Of a stretch of DNA of 64,000 bases, positions 44,071 to 59,000 are shown piece by piece. The notes beneath the pieces were generated by a model. The model was not told where the DNA came from. It saw only the letters and a program-made list of their open reading frames with translations, and made no database searches. How positions within the stretch are numbered: the first letter of the stretch is position 1; each line of letters opens with the position of its first letter. The DNA comes from Arenicola marina (Eukaryota > Annelida > Polychaeta > Arenicolidae): contig OZ025257.1 in the NCBI GenBank assembly GCA_964019135.1, forward strand, positions 20,735,971 to 20,799,970. The letters run 5' to 3'. A program made the position numbers and the translations under genes.

Positions 44071-47000
44071 CTGCGTAAGAGAAGGAATGGGCGCTATAGA
44101 GAAGGAATGGACGCTATAGAGAGGGAATGGGCGCTATGGAGAGGAATGGACGCCATAGAGAGGAAATGGGCGTTAGAGGCAAGGAATGGGCGCTATAATT
44201 ATGGAAGGAATTGGTGCTATAGAGGGAATGGGCGCTATAGAAAAGAAATGGGCGCTATAATTATGGAAGGAATTGGCGCTATAGAAAAGGAATGGGCGCT
44301 ATAGAAGGAATGGGCGCTATAGAAAAGAAATGGGCGCTATAGAGAAGGAATGGCAATGTAGCTATGGAAAAGGAATGGGTGCTATAGAGAGGGAATGGGC
44401 GCCATAGATAGGGAACGGGTGCTAGAGGGAAAGAATGGGCGCTGTAGGGAAGGAAAGGGCGCTATAGAAAAAGGAATAGGCGCTAGAGAAGGACTGGGCG
44501 CTTTTGAGAAGGAATGGGCGCTAGAGAAGGAATGGGCGCTAGAGAAGGAGTGGATTCAAACCGGTCTGTGATAAGTAAAGTCCATAAGGTTGTATTGCAG
44601 TCATTAAAGGTTGCACTAGTCAATAGAGGCTGTAATGCAGTCAATAGGTGGTACTTCAGATAATAGAGGTTCTGCCGTCAATATAAAGCTGCACATCTGT
44701 CAATAGATAGTACTTCAGTCAATAGACTGAGGTAGTACATCAGCCAATAGAGGCAGTACATCAGCCAATAGAGTTAGTACATCAGCCAATAGAGGCTGTA
44801 CATCAGCCAATAGAGGCTGTACATCAGCCAATTGAGCCTGTACATCAGCCAATAGAGGTAGTACATCAGCCAATAGAGGTAGTACATCAGCCAATAAAGG
44901 CTGTACATCAGCCAATAGAGGCTGTACATCAGCCAATAGAGGTAGTACATCAGCCAATAGAGGTAGTACATCAGCCAATAGAGGTAGTACATCAGCCAAT
45001 AGAGGCTGTACATCAGCCAATAGAGGCTTTACATCAGCCAATAGAGGCTGTACATCAGCCAATAGAGGCTTTACATCAGCCAATAGAGGCTTTACATCAG
45101 CCAATAGAGGCTTTACATCAGCCAATAGAGGTAGTACATCGGCCAATAGAGGCTGTACATCAGTCAACAGAGGTAGTACATCAGTCAATAGAGGCTGTCC
45201 TGCGAGTACCTACCAGTGACGCCGCCGGAGGAATAGGATCCCAGGGACGGCATGGAGAGGGCGCCATTGCTGTCATCCATCAGGTGCATCAGCTGCAGAA
45301 ACACAAAACACGGGTCAAATAGTAATACAGTAATAACAAAGGGGGCAAGCCTGCCTCACGTTATAGATACATAAATTATTGCACCGAATGACCTCCACCA
45401 CGCTCGCAATCGATGGCTGCGCCGGCGGGTGTTTCTGAAAACACATCAGTGCCATTAATGGAGTGTGTGGGGTGGGGGGGGGGGGGGTACATGTCTCTGG
45501 TGGATCAGTGGGACCACACCCGTGGTACCTTGGTACAGTACAGTTTGGTATCGCAGACAGGTACTGTCCTCACCGAATAACACGCGCATCAAGTCCCCAT
45601 ACCTCTCATGCGCTATTGCAGTCTTCATCATACAACATCATCTCATTTCTGATCACGTGATGTCCTCGTAAGTCTTTTATCATGTCATGTTATTGCAGTC
45701 TTCATCATACAAGGTCATCTAAAGTCTTCATGTCACCGCTGTCTTCATCATACGTTACTTCATCATTCCTATATAACTGTGGCAGTCTCCATCATGCAAT
45801 AAATGTTATCATCATCCCGTGTTGATCACAGTCTTCATCACGCAATCAATGTTATCATCATCCCGTGTTGACCACAGTCATCATTCTCCATCATGTTATG
45901 TCCTTCCAGTCAAGCCCGTACAAGTCTTTCTCATACAATGTCACCAGCTTGATAACACAGTAGGAGTCTTGTTAATACAGTAGGAGTCTTGATATACAGT
46001 AAGAGTTGATAATACAGTATGAGTCTTGATAATACAGTATGAGTAGATAATCCAGTATAAGCCTTGATAATACAGCAAGTCTTGATAATACATTATCAGA
46101 CTTGATAATACAGTAGGAGTCTTGATAATACAGTATGAGTCTTGATAATACAGTAGGAGTCTTGATAATACAGTATGAGTCTTGATAATACAGTAGGAGT
46201 CTTGATAATACAGTATGAGTCTTGATAATACAGTAGGAGTCTTGATAATACAGTATGAGTCTTGATAATACAGTATGAGTCTTGATAATACAGTAGGAGT
46301 TTTGATAATACAGTATGAGTCTTGATAATACAGTAGGAGTCTTGATAATACAGTATGAGCCTTGATGATACAGTATGAGCCTTGATGATACAGTATAAGT
46401 CTTGATGATACAGTAAGAGTCTTAATAATACAGTTTGAGTCTTGATAATACAGTATGAGTCTTGATTATGCAGTATAAGTCTTGATGATACAGTAAGAGT
46501 CTTGATAATACAGTTTGAGTCTTGATAATACAGTAGGAGTCTTGATAATACAGTATGAGTCTTGATAATACAGTAGGAGTCTTGATAATACAGTATGAGT
46601 CTTGATAATACAGTATGAGTCTTGATAATACAGAAGGAGTTTTGATAATACAGTAGGAGTCTTGATAATACAGTATGAGTCTTGATAATACAGTATGAGT
46701 CTTGATAATACAGTAAGAGTCTTGATAATACAGTAGGAGTCTTGATAATACAGTAGGAGTCTTGATAATACAGTATGAGTCTTGATAATACAGTATGAGC
46801 CTTGATGATACAGTATGAGTCTTGATTATGCAGTATAAGTCTTGATAATCCGGTATAAGTCTTGATAATACAGTATGAGTCTTGATTATGCAGTATAAGT
46901 CTTGATTATCCAGTATAAATCTTGATAATACAGTACGAGTCTTGATAATACAGTACAAGTCTTGATAATCCAGTACGAGTCTTGATAATACAGTAGGAGT

Positions 47001-50000
47001 CTTGATAATCCAGTATGAGTCTTGATAATACAGTATGAGTCTTGATAATCCAGTATGAGTCTTGATAATACAGTATGAGTCTTGATAATACAGTGTGAGT
47101 CCTGATTATGCAGTATAAGTCATGATAATCCTGTGTGAGTCTTGATAATCCAGTATGAGTCTTGATAATACAGTATGAATCTTGATAATACAGTGCGAGT
47201 CCTGATTATGCAGTATAAGTCTTGATAATCTTGTGTGAGTCTTGATAATCCAGTATGAGTCTTGATAATACAGTATGAGTCTTGATAATACAGTATGAGT
47301 CTTGATAATACAGTGCGAGTCCTGATTATGCAGTATAAGTCATGATAATCCAGTGTGAGTCTTGATAATCCAGTATGAGTCTTGATAATAAGTACGAGTC
47401 TTGATAATACAGTATGAGTCTTGATAATTTAGTATGTGTCTTGATAAAACAATATCAACATACCTGGCCCCTATACTTAGCGGACATATTACCCGATGTC
47501 TGCCAATCATTCGTTTCATAGAATCACTCGTTTCCAATCACAATCATAGAGGGACCATGCCATTTCTTTCCCATAAAATCCAAATAGTGTAATGAACCAT
47601 TTACTGATTTCGCATCATGCATGCTTTTGAGGGAGGACAATTTGTCTTCTTGTCGACGCAGACTTTGCTGATCACAGTCAGTTCGTTCCAATGTGGATGT
47701 AGCACCCTGCCTCCTCCGACAATGGTCCTGGTTCTGTGGAGAGACACCAAGGAAGGTTCCATCAGTACTAACACCCCTACCCACCGTCCACCCACATCTC
47801 CTCATGAAGGTTCCATCAGTACTAACACCCCTACCCACCGCCCACCCACATCTCCTCATGAAGGTTCCATCAGTACTAACACCCCTACCCACCGCCCACC
47901 CACATCTCATCATGGAGGTTCCATCAGTACTAACACCCCTACCCACCGCCCACCCACATCTCCTCATGAAGGTTCCATCAGTACTAACACCCCTACCCAC
48001 CGCCCACCCACATCTCATCATGGAGGTTCCATCAGTACTAACACCCCTACCCACCGCCCACCCACATCTCCTCATGAAGGTTCCATCAGTACTAACACCC
48101 CTACCCACCGCCCACCCACATCTCATCATGGAGGTTCCATCAGTACTAACACCCCTACCCACCGCCCACCCACATCTCATCATGAAGGTTCCATCAGTAC
48201 TAACACTCCTACCCACCGCCCACCCACATCTCATCATGAAGGTTCCATCAGTACTAACACCCCTACCCACCGCCTACCCACATCTCATCATGAAGGTTCC
48301 ATCAGTACTAACACCCCTACCCACATCTCCTCATGAAGGTTCCATCAGTACTAACACTCCTACCCACCGCCCACCCACATCTCATCATGAAGGTTCCATC
48401 AGTACTAACACCCCTACCCACCGCCCACCCACATCTCCTCATGAAGGTTCCATCAGTACTAACACTCCTACCCACCGCCCACCCACATCTCATCATGAAG
48501 GTTCCATCAGTACTAACACCCCTACCCACCGCCTACCCACATCTCCTCATGAAGGTTCCATCAGTACTAACACTCCTACCCACCGCCCACCCACATCTCA
48601 TCATGAAGGTTCCATCAGTACTAACACCCCTACCCACCGCCCACCCACATCTCATCATGGAGGTTCCATCAGTACTAACACCCCTACCCACATCTCCTCA
48701 TGAAGGTTCCATCAGTACTAACACTCCTACCCACCGCCCACCCACATCTCATCATGAAGGTTCCATCAGTACTAACACCCCTACCCACCGCCCACCCACA
48801 TCTCCTCATGAAGGTTCCATCAGTACTAACACCCCTACCCACCGCCCACCCACATCTCATCATGGAGGTTCCATCAGTACTAACACCCCTACCCACCGTC
48901 CACCCACATCTCATCATGAAGGTTCCATCAGAACTAACACTCCTACCCACCGCCCACCCACATCTCATCATGAAGGTTCCATCAGTACTAACACTCCTAC
49001 CCACCGTCCACCCACATCTCCTCATGAAGGTTCCATCAGTACTAACACCCCTACCCACCGCCCACCCACATCTCCTCATGAAGGTTCCATCAGTACTAAC
49101 ACCCCTACCCACCGCCCACCCACATCTCATCATGGAGGTTCCATCAGTACTAACACTCCTACCCACCGCCCACCCACATCTCCTCATGAAGGTTCCATCA
49201 GTACTAACACCCCTACCCACATCTCCTCATGAAGGTTCCATCAGTACTAACACTCCTACCCACCGCCCACCCACATCTCATCATGAAGGTTCCATCAGTA
49301 CTAACACCCCTACCCACCGCCCACCCACATCTCATCATGGAGGTTCCATCAGTACTAACACCCCTACCCACCGCCCACCCACATCTCATCATGAAGGTTC
49401 CATCAGTACTAACACTCCTACCCATCGTCCACCCACATCTCATCATGGAGGTTCCATCAGTACTAACACTCCTACCCACCGCCCACCCACATCTCATCAT
49501 GGAGGTTCCATCAGTACTAACACTCCTACCCACCGCCCACCCACATCTCATCATGAAGGTTCCATCAGTACTAACACTGCTACCCACCGTCCACCAACAT
49601 CTCCTCATGAAGGTTCCATCAGTACTAACACCCATACCCACCGCCCACCCACATCTCATCATGGAGGTTCCATCAGTACTAACACTCCTACCCACCGCCC
49701 ACCCACATCTCATCATGAAGGTTCCATCAGTACTAACACTCCTACCCACCGCCCACCCACATCTCCTCATGAAGGTTCCATCAGTACTAACACCCCAACC
49801 CACCGCCCACCCACATCTCATCATGAAGGTTCCATCAGAACTAACACTCCTACCCACCGCCCACCCACATCTCATCATGAAGGTTCCATCAGTACTAACA
49901 CTCCTACCCACCGCCCACCCACATCTCATCATGAAGGTTCCATCAGTACTAACACTCCTACCCACCGCCCACCCACATCTCATCATGAAGGTTCCATCAG

Positions 50001-53000
50001 AACTAACACTCCTACCCACCGCCCACCCACATCCCATCATGAAGGTTCCATCAGAACTAACACTCCTACCCACCGTCCACCCACATCTCATCATGAAGGT
50101 TCCATCAGTACTAACACTCCTACCCACCGCCCACCGACATCTCATCATGAAGGTTCCATCAGTACTAACACTCCTACCCACCGCCCACCCACATCTCATC
50201 ATGAAGGTTCCATCAGTACTAACACCCCTACCCACCGCCCACCCACATCTCATCATGAAGGTTCCATCAGAACTAACACTCCTACCCACCGCCCACCCAC
50301 ATCTCATCATGAAGATTCCATCAGTACTAACACCCATACCCACAGCCCACCCACATCTCATCATGAAGGTTCCATCAGTACTAACACTCCTACCCACCGC
50401 CCACCCACATCTCATCATGGAGGTTCCATCAGTACTAACACCCCTACTCACCGCCCACCCACATCTCATCATGGAGGTTCCATCAGTACTAACACTCCTA
50501 CCCACCGCCCACCCACATCTCATCATGGAGGTTCCATCAGTACTAACACTCCTACCCACCGCCCACCCACATCTCATCATGAAGGTTCCATCAGTACTAA
50601 CACCCCTACCCACCGCCCACCCACATCTCATCATGAAGGTTCCATCAGTACTAACACTCCTACCCATCGTCCACCCACATCTCATCATGAAGGTTCCATC
50701 AGTACTAACACTCCTACCCACCGCCCACCCACATCTCCTCATGAAGGTTCCATCAGTACTAACACTCCTACCCATCGTCCACCCACATCTCATCATGAAG
50801 GTTCCATCAGTACTAACACTCCTACCCACCGCCCACCCACATCTCATCATGAAGGTTCCATCAGTACTAACACTCCTACCCACCGCCCACCCACATCTCA
50901 TCATGAAGGTTCCATCAGTACTAACACCCCTACTCACCGCCCACCCACATCTCATCATGAAGGTTCAATCAGTACTAACACCCCTACCCACCGCCCACCC
51001 ACATCTCATCATGGAGGTTCCATCAGTACTAACACTCCTACCCACCGCCCACCCACATCTCATCATGAAGGTTCCATCAGTACTAACACTCCTACCCATC
51101 GTCCACCCACATCTCATCATGGAGGTTCCATCAGTACTAACACTCCTACCCACCGCCCACCCACATCTCATCATGAAGGTTCCATCAGTACTAACACTCC
51201 TACCCATCGTCCACCAACATCTCCTCATGAAGGTTCCATCAGTACTAACACCCATACCCACCGCCCACCCACATCTCATCATGGAGGTTCCATCAGTACT
51301 AACACTCCTACCCACCGCCCACCCACATCTCATCATGAAGGTTCCATCAGTACTAACACTCCTACCCACCGCCCACCCACATCTCATCATGAAGGTTCCA
51401 TCAGTACTAACACCCCTACCCACCGCCCACCGACATCTCATCATGAAGGTTCCATCAGAACTAACACTCCTACCCACCGCCCACCCACATCTCATCATGA
51501 AGGTTCCATCAGTACTAACACCCCTACCCACCGCCTACCCACATCTCCTCATGAAGGTTCCATCAGTACTAACACCCCTACCCACCGCCCACCCACATCT
51601 CATCATGAAGGTTCCATCAGAACTAACACTCCTACCCACCGCCCACCCACATCTCATCATGAAGGTTCCATCAGTACCAACACTCCTACCCACCGCCCAC
51701 CCACATCTCATCATGAAGGTTCCATCAGTACTAACACTCCTACCCACCGCCCACCCACATCTCATCATGAAGGTTCCATCAGAACTAACACTCCTACCCA
51801 CCGCCCACCCACATCTCATCATGAAGGTTCCATCAGAACTAACACTCCTACCCACCGTCCACCCACATCTCATCATGAAGGTTCCATCAGTACTAACACT
51901 CCTACCCACCGCCCACCCACATCTCATCATGAAGGTTCCATCAGTACTAACACCCCTACCCACCGCTCACCAACATCTCATCATGAAGGTTCCATCAGTA
52001 CTAACACTCCTACCCACCGCCCACCCACATCTCATCATGAAGGTTCCATCAGTACTAACACCCCTACCCACCGCCCACCCACATCTCCTCATGAAGGTTC
52101 CATTAGTACTAACACTCCTACCCATCGTCCACCCACATCTCATCATGAAGGTTCCATCAGTACTAACACTCCTACCCACCGCCCACCCACATCTCATCAT
52201 GAAGGTTCCATCAGTACTAACACCCCTACCCACCGCCCACCCACATCTCATCATGAAGGTTCCATCAGAACTAACACTCCTACCCACCGCCCACCCACAT
52301 CTCATCATGAAGATTCCATCAGTACTAACACCCATACCCACAGCCCACCCACATCTCATCATGAAGGTTCCATCAGTACTAACACTCCCACCCACCGCCC
52401 ACCCACATCTCCTCATGAAGATTCCATCAGTACTAACACCCATACCCACAGCCCACCCACATCTCATCATGAAGGTTCCATCAGTACTAACACCCTTACC
52501 CACCGCCCACCAACATCTCATCATGGAGGTTCCATCAGTACTAACACCCCTACCCACCGCCCACCGACATCTCATCATGAAGGTTCCATCAGTACTAACA
52601 CTCCTACCCACCGCCCACCCACATCTCATCATGAAGGTTCCATCAGTACTAACACCCCTACTCACCGCCCACCCACATCTCATCATGAAGGTTAAATCAG
52701 TACTAACACCCCTACCCACCGCCCACCCACATCTCATCATGGAGGTTCCATCAGTACTAACACTCCTACCCACCGCTCACCCACATCTCATCATGAAGGT
52801 TCCATCAGTACTAACACCCATACCCACAGCCCACCAACATCTCCTCATGAAGGTTCCATCAGTACTAACACCCATACCCACAGCCCACCAACATCTCCTT
52901 ATGAAGGTTCCATCAGTACTAACACTCATACCCACCGCTAGCCTGAAAAGACGTTACTCAGCTCATTGCCAACTGTCTTACGACAGTAACGTCTTGTTTT

Positions 53001-56000
53001 CAGGCTAACCCACCGCCCACCCACATCTCATCATGACCTGTGTCGGGTGTCCTTTAGAGACGTTGTGCACATGAGAGCCAAACGGGCTCACACTGTATGT
53101 CAATTGATATCTTACTTCACACTTATAGGTCAGTGCATACATTTCATCACATGGTAAGTCATTCCATACCAGGCAACACATTCTAGATCATGCTATACCT
53201 GTCTCTCACATTATAGATCATTTCATACCTGTCATCACATTATAGATCATTTCATACCTTTCATCACACTGCAAGTCACTCCATACCTGTCATCACACTG
53301 TAGGTCACTCTATACCTGTCATCACACTGCAATTCACTCCATACCTGTCATCACACTGTAGGTCACTCTATACCTGTCATCACACTGCAATTCACTCCAT
53401 ACCTGTCATCACACTGTAGGTCACTCCATACCTGTCATCACACTGTAGGCCACTCCAAAGACATCGATGAACGAGGACATTGTAAAAAGAACATGTCACA
53501 TTAACCACAAGCGCCTAACATGTCGGAAGGAATCCGACATGTACCAAAAACCTCTTCCCACAGCTACACCCCACCCCCTTCTCCCGCCCAATCACATTCA
53601 ACGACTCCCGGTCGTTATATATATTTCAGCCAAACAGAGTCGTACTTACGTTGTCCGGTGTGGAGGGTATTGGAGCTTCCGGTACAAACAACTGAAACAA
53701 ACAAAAATATCTTGTAATAGAGGTTTCGTAAATACGGACATCTTTTAATTGAGGCTTCGTAGATACAGAAATATTATAATGGAGCCTTCGTAAATACGGA
53801 CATCTGGTAATGGAGGCGTCGTAAATGTGGACATATTGTAATGGAGGCATAAAAAATACGGAAATGTTGTAATAGAGGCTCATAAATATGGACATATTGT
53901 AATGGAGGCTTCGTGAATACGGACATCTTGTAATGGAGGCCTCGTAAATATGGACATTTTGTAATGGATATTTCAGAAATATGGACATCTTGTAATGGAG
54001 GCTTCGTAAATATGGACACCTTCTAATGGAGACTTAGTAAATACAGATTTGTGCTGAGATTAACCAATCTCTTACGTGCAATGTTATATGCATTTTTCTC
54101 GCAAGAATCGTAGTCAAATCGTAGTCACCCTGGGCCGCAGCCAAGTGAGTGGGAGAACCCTGCTGTAAACACAATGTTACTTACACCCATGATGGTGTTG
54201 GGATCCAGGCTGTACTGGCCTCCCGACAGTAGGTCCTTCAGCACCTCTATGTCCGTCTGCAGGGAGTCCAGTTCCAAATGTATCTCCTTGCTGTCGGGGA
54301 AAACAAACTTGCCGGGTTATTCCTCAATTACAAACGAGCAATTCTGCCAAAAGATCATACACTATTTACTGTACATCGGACGGTGCAATAAATATTCTCA
54401 AAAAATATTGTTTACATCGAACCATTTTCCATTACAACCGGAACTACGATATAATCAAATATGTACTTTAAATATACCTCCAGGATTATCTCCTTATTGT
54501 TGGACCATCCGACCCGCCACTACTTCACCTGCTACTCGCAGGTGGCCCAAGGGTTACCCGTACGGTGAAACTTTTTCTGCAAATATTATTTGGAGGTGCA
54601 CATAGCTCTAAAGTACGCAGTTAATTAAGAGGCAAAGGCGACTGTACACAAACTACAAATGAAATATTAAAATGTTGCCTGGCGAACAGTTTTAGGTTGA
54701 TATCTTCACTCGGACTATAAGAAATCGTTTAATATTGCCCCTGCAAGCCTCCCTGGGTCAGTTTGCAAGCAGGCTGGGTTGAGGGTCGATAGGATATTCT
54801 ACTTACTCGGCCACCTCGGTGGGGACGGCCAGCGCGTTGCAACTTGGTCCACTTCCGGTCGCCACGGGTGACTGTACTTCCGGGATCTCAGCCGGCATTT
54901 CCGGCGCCTGGGCTTGCGTGAGGCCCTCGTAGAAGCCGTCGGGCAGGGTGATAGTGCTGGTCACGCCGGACACATCGAAATCGTTCGCCGTCGTTGTAGA
55001 AGTCTCCACGGGGTTCAAAAACGACCCGGGGTCCACCGCGGTAGAGGTTTCGGCCTGGGGCGGAGGTTGGGGCGTGGTGAGAAAGGTGGTCTGGTCCTGA
55101 TTCTAATACAAAGAGGAAACGGGATGCATGATCACTAAACATTTATTATTTTTATTTAAAAAAAAAATATAAACAGTATATATGTTTACAAAAATTAAAT
55201 ATATATAAATAACATATATATATCTAAATGAAATGAATATACGTACATTTAAATACTAGACCAGAGTAGAATACTATATATAATCAAGGGTGAACTACTA
55301 CCAAATAGTAAGCAATTATTATCATTAATAAGAATATTATCTGAATTGATTGATAAAGCAAAGTAAGAAATCAAAACCATATTCCAGTAAATAAGATAAC
55401 AAGTAAAATGGCAAACTTACAAATAAATTGATGATGCATGCCCAATAGGCGTTGCTACTGGTGTATAAGTCGCACCTTTATTCCTCGCAGCCGAGGGGTG
55501 CGACTTATATATGAACCAAGTCCAAGATTGCCCACCCCCCCCCCTACCTACTTGACCGGCCGAAAGATCTGAGTTCGTTCTGCCACCGTCCCCATTACAG
55601 TACATTCCTGCGATCTTTGTTATGTTCAGATCCATGTAGAATAAATAAACGATTTGATTGGCCTCACCTGTGTGGGTGTGTTGACAACATACAGTGACTG
55701 TGCGGGGGTCTCCGTGTGGGATCCGATGTCGTACCCCGAGGGGATCAAGTTCTGGTCCTGGGGAGTGGCCTGGGCGGGTGCCACGGGCAAGCTGTCGATA
55801 ACCTCCTTGATAGTCAGCCCGGAGCTGACCGCATCCACGGGAGTGGCTTCCTCGGGCTGTCAGAATAACATTTAAATTTACATTTTCTAAAAAGTTTTTT
55901 TTAATAGTTTGTATTTAAAATAAATTTGAAAAAGTGTTTTAAAATTAAAACAAAATTAAAGGTGTAATGCATCGCTCGCGGAGATTTATATGTATTAAAC

Positions 56001-59000
56001 AACATGTAACATGGTCAAATTGTACTGAAACGACGATAATGAATATAAATATAATAAAAATATAAATCATTAGCTGTCTCCCTGCTAATAAAGACATAAA
56101 CTAGTCTCTTAAGGACCACATATGATGAACCATTATACTACCGAAGCACAATGCATATTGTAACAAAGATAAAGTTATTTGCGGTTATTTCAATATATAA
56201 TTTTCTTTTCTTTTATGGCGAAACAATACAAATGCGGCGGTCTGTAAGTTAATTAGCTTATTGAGTCACTGACGGGCTTTACCGAGAGCACGTTGAAGTT
56301 CGTGGCTGAGGAGCTGGAGTACTGTCTGGCGAGCTTGGGGGGCGGGGGTCTCGACTCGCTTCCGTCGTTTATCATCAGGGGCAGTCTCCGCTTGAGCGTG
56401 CTCACCCCTCGGTTACCAACCAGCGTCACCAGGAATTGAATCAACTGCGGCCGCAACACACACAGTCATTTAAATACATGTACCGCTCACGTGCAGTCCA
56501 GGGGCCGATTCATAAACCACACTTAGGCTACGCCAATAGACTTAGCGCCAAGTGGAAGCTTTGTCGAGCGATTATCGAGTTCAAAATGTATAAGTAGTCA
56601 CCCAAGAGGCGGATTTTCTGAAAGTTTTCAAATTATATTGAAGAGGATTTCTTGATTAGGAGCACAACCACAACGAGCTGGTGAGACAAAGACTAAATGC
56701 ACTTTTCGTGTGTAAGCTACATGTGGATTATGAATGCGGCCCCTAGAGTCTGTTCAACTGCATATGATATATATATATATACTACTGGTACTAGAGGCAT
56801 TAATATGGTATGTTGTACTCTTTAAATAAATTACATTAATAACTATTGTTAAATATTAAGTAAAATATACGTACATGCAAATATCAATGAAATATGCGCC
56901 TTGATCTCGGATAGCTGTCAGTTTAATTCAACTATTTAATGCTTGGTAAGTGCAAGACAAAGCTTCAAGGGGCGTATTCATAATCGTCACTTAGGCTACG
57001 GCCACTAGACTTAGCGCTAAGTGGAAGATTTGTCGAGCGATTATTGGGTTCACATTACATAAGTAGTCGCCCAAAAAGTGGATTTTCTGAATTTTATTAA
57101 GGTAGATGCATAATTACATTTTTTTCAGACAAACTTCTAGATAATTTTTCAACTGATATTAATGTGTATCCAAAACGATAAAATAACATGAAAAAGATAT
57201 GTCTTCTACCTACTTTTCTGTCAAAATGACGTTGAATAGGTGGGGAGTCACATCTAATTTTATAATGGCTGTCAATGGAGAATTTTGGAATTTCGACACG
57301 AAATATTCAACAGAAAAAAACGGCTCAGACAAAGTTAATAAACATTTGTCTGTAACAAGCTTGCTCCTTGTTTGTTCTAATAAGAGAAAAAAATATATGG
57401 GTCTTTTACCTCGTTTTTTCGTAAAATGACTCTGAACATGGAAATTGTGCCGATAATTCTGAGGGTCTGAATGGGTAACATGCTGAGATAGAGACAAGAC
57501 AAATCCTCACAAACGTGTAAGCATATAGGCCTACGATGATAACCCCCCCCCCTCCCGCCTCTCCCACTGATTTACTGTGCCTGTGTGGCCAACGCTATGT
57601 AATTTTCCGGCTTGTTTCTATTGTCAGTTCGTTCAAAGATATATTTATACATCCCAATAAGTTCTTTAGTTTGCTTGAACTTGCGTTTGCCTATCAATTT
57701 CCCTTCACATTTCAGTTTCGCGACTTTGTTACATAAACAAGAAATAAACGATGACGCGCTGCGGACAATAGAGCATTCGCCAGATTAGCCTGGTTCCGCG
57801 GCCCAACTTCGCTCGCTCGCTCACTTACAAGTATGAGTATGAGCGGCGGTACCAGCTTATCGCCAGATCGCAGCGGCTTAGTTCACCAGATGGCGCCACG
57901 GTGATGCCGGGAACCTCCTTAACACAGTGCTAACATTATATTGAGGGAATTTCTTGATCATGAGCACCACCAAAATGAGCTGGTGAGGCTAAGACGAAAA
58001 TGCACTTTTCGTGCGTAACTTGCAAAGGGAGTATGAATACAACCCCTGGTATTTTCGATTTTAATTACAAACAATTTGTTTGGGCCTACTTGAAACTATT
58101 AAATTCTATAAATAGAATAATAAAACCTGGATAAACCCTTTATAAAGTTGATTAAACATTTACTTTATTCACTATTTGCTGTTGCTTCATATGTTTCTGC
58201 CTCATGCTGGCTACTTCTCGCCACAATGCTTCGTTTTCTCTGAAAGAAAGAGTCGGAAGTTAAAAGTTAAGACCATAACATGATAGTTGATTGTATATTC
58301 AGGAGGCTTTAACCATTTTGTTCATATCGCATCATTGGGAGAAGGAAGGAAGAGTGGAGCCATATCCATGGGGGTAACCCCCAACCGACATTGCCACAGC
58401 GGGGCGCGAACCATCGATCCACGCGTCGTTAGGCTCTCAGGGGGACGGAACACTTAAGGTGAGTGCCCTAACCCATTGAGCTATCGAAGGCGGCCACTTA
58501 CATGACAGTAAATCACCGCTGGTTAACTGATCAGGAATTACATTTTGCCTTGTAGCATTTGTGTCATAAATATTGTTCATGATGCAGGTTGCCAGAGCCT
58601 AAGATAAATGAAACGTTATTCAGGCCACTTTTGTTGACATGTAGGACAAATTGGGACAGAACCTGAGAAAAAAATACTCCCCTGAATAAGTGTTTGTGTC
58701 ACATTTATTACAGTCACCCCACAATGTATTTATTAGGGCAACGCACCCCTCTAGGCAGCATATTATGAATAAATGATACTTTAAATGAAGATTACCCCAA
58801 TTTAAGTGTAAAATAAAATACTCACCTCTTCAAGGAGTCCAGCTTATTTGTCATACTTTCTTGCTTTGATTTAATAACCTTCACATCTGACAACACCTTG
58901 GTGACGTCATCAGTCTTGACCTTGACATCCTCGACACCCTTGCTGCTGGGAACCTGTTGATAAATACAACCACTTCAACAGGATGCTAAATCTTTGTACA

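Noticed and set aside
44715..46958. Repetitive frames LLADVLP... and [11 protein letters not shown]...
   Set aside because: 21-bp and 20-bp intronic minisatellites.
47617..53008. Very long open frames (up to 1,331 codons plus, 581 codons minus) encoding 18-residue Ser/Thr/Pro or Cys/Gly/Val repeats
   Set aside because: They are produced by a stop-free 54-bp unit in several frames on both strands, have no flanking non-repeat coding sequence, and lie inside an HSF1 intron.
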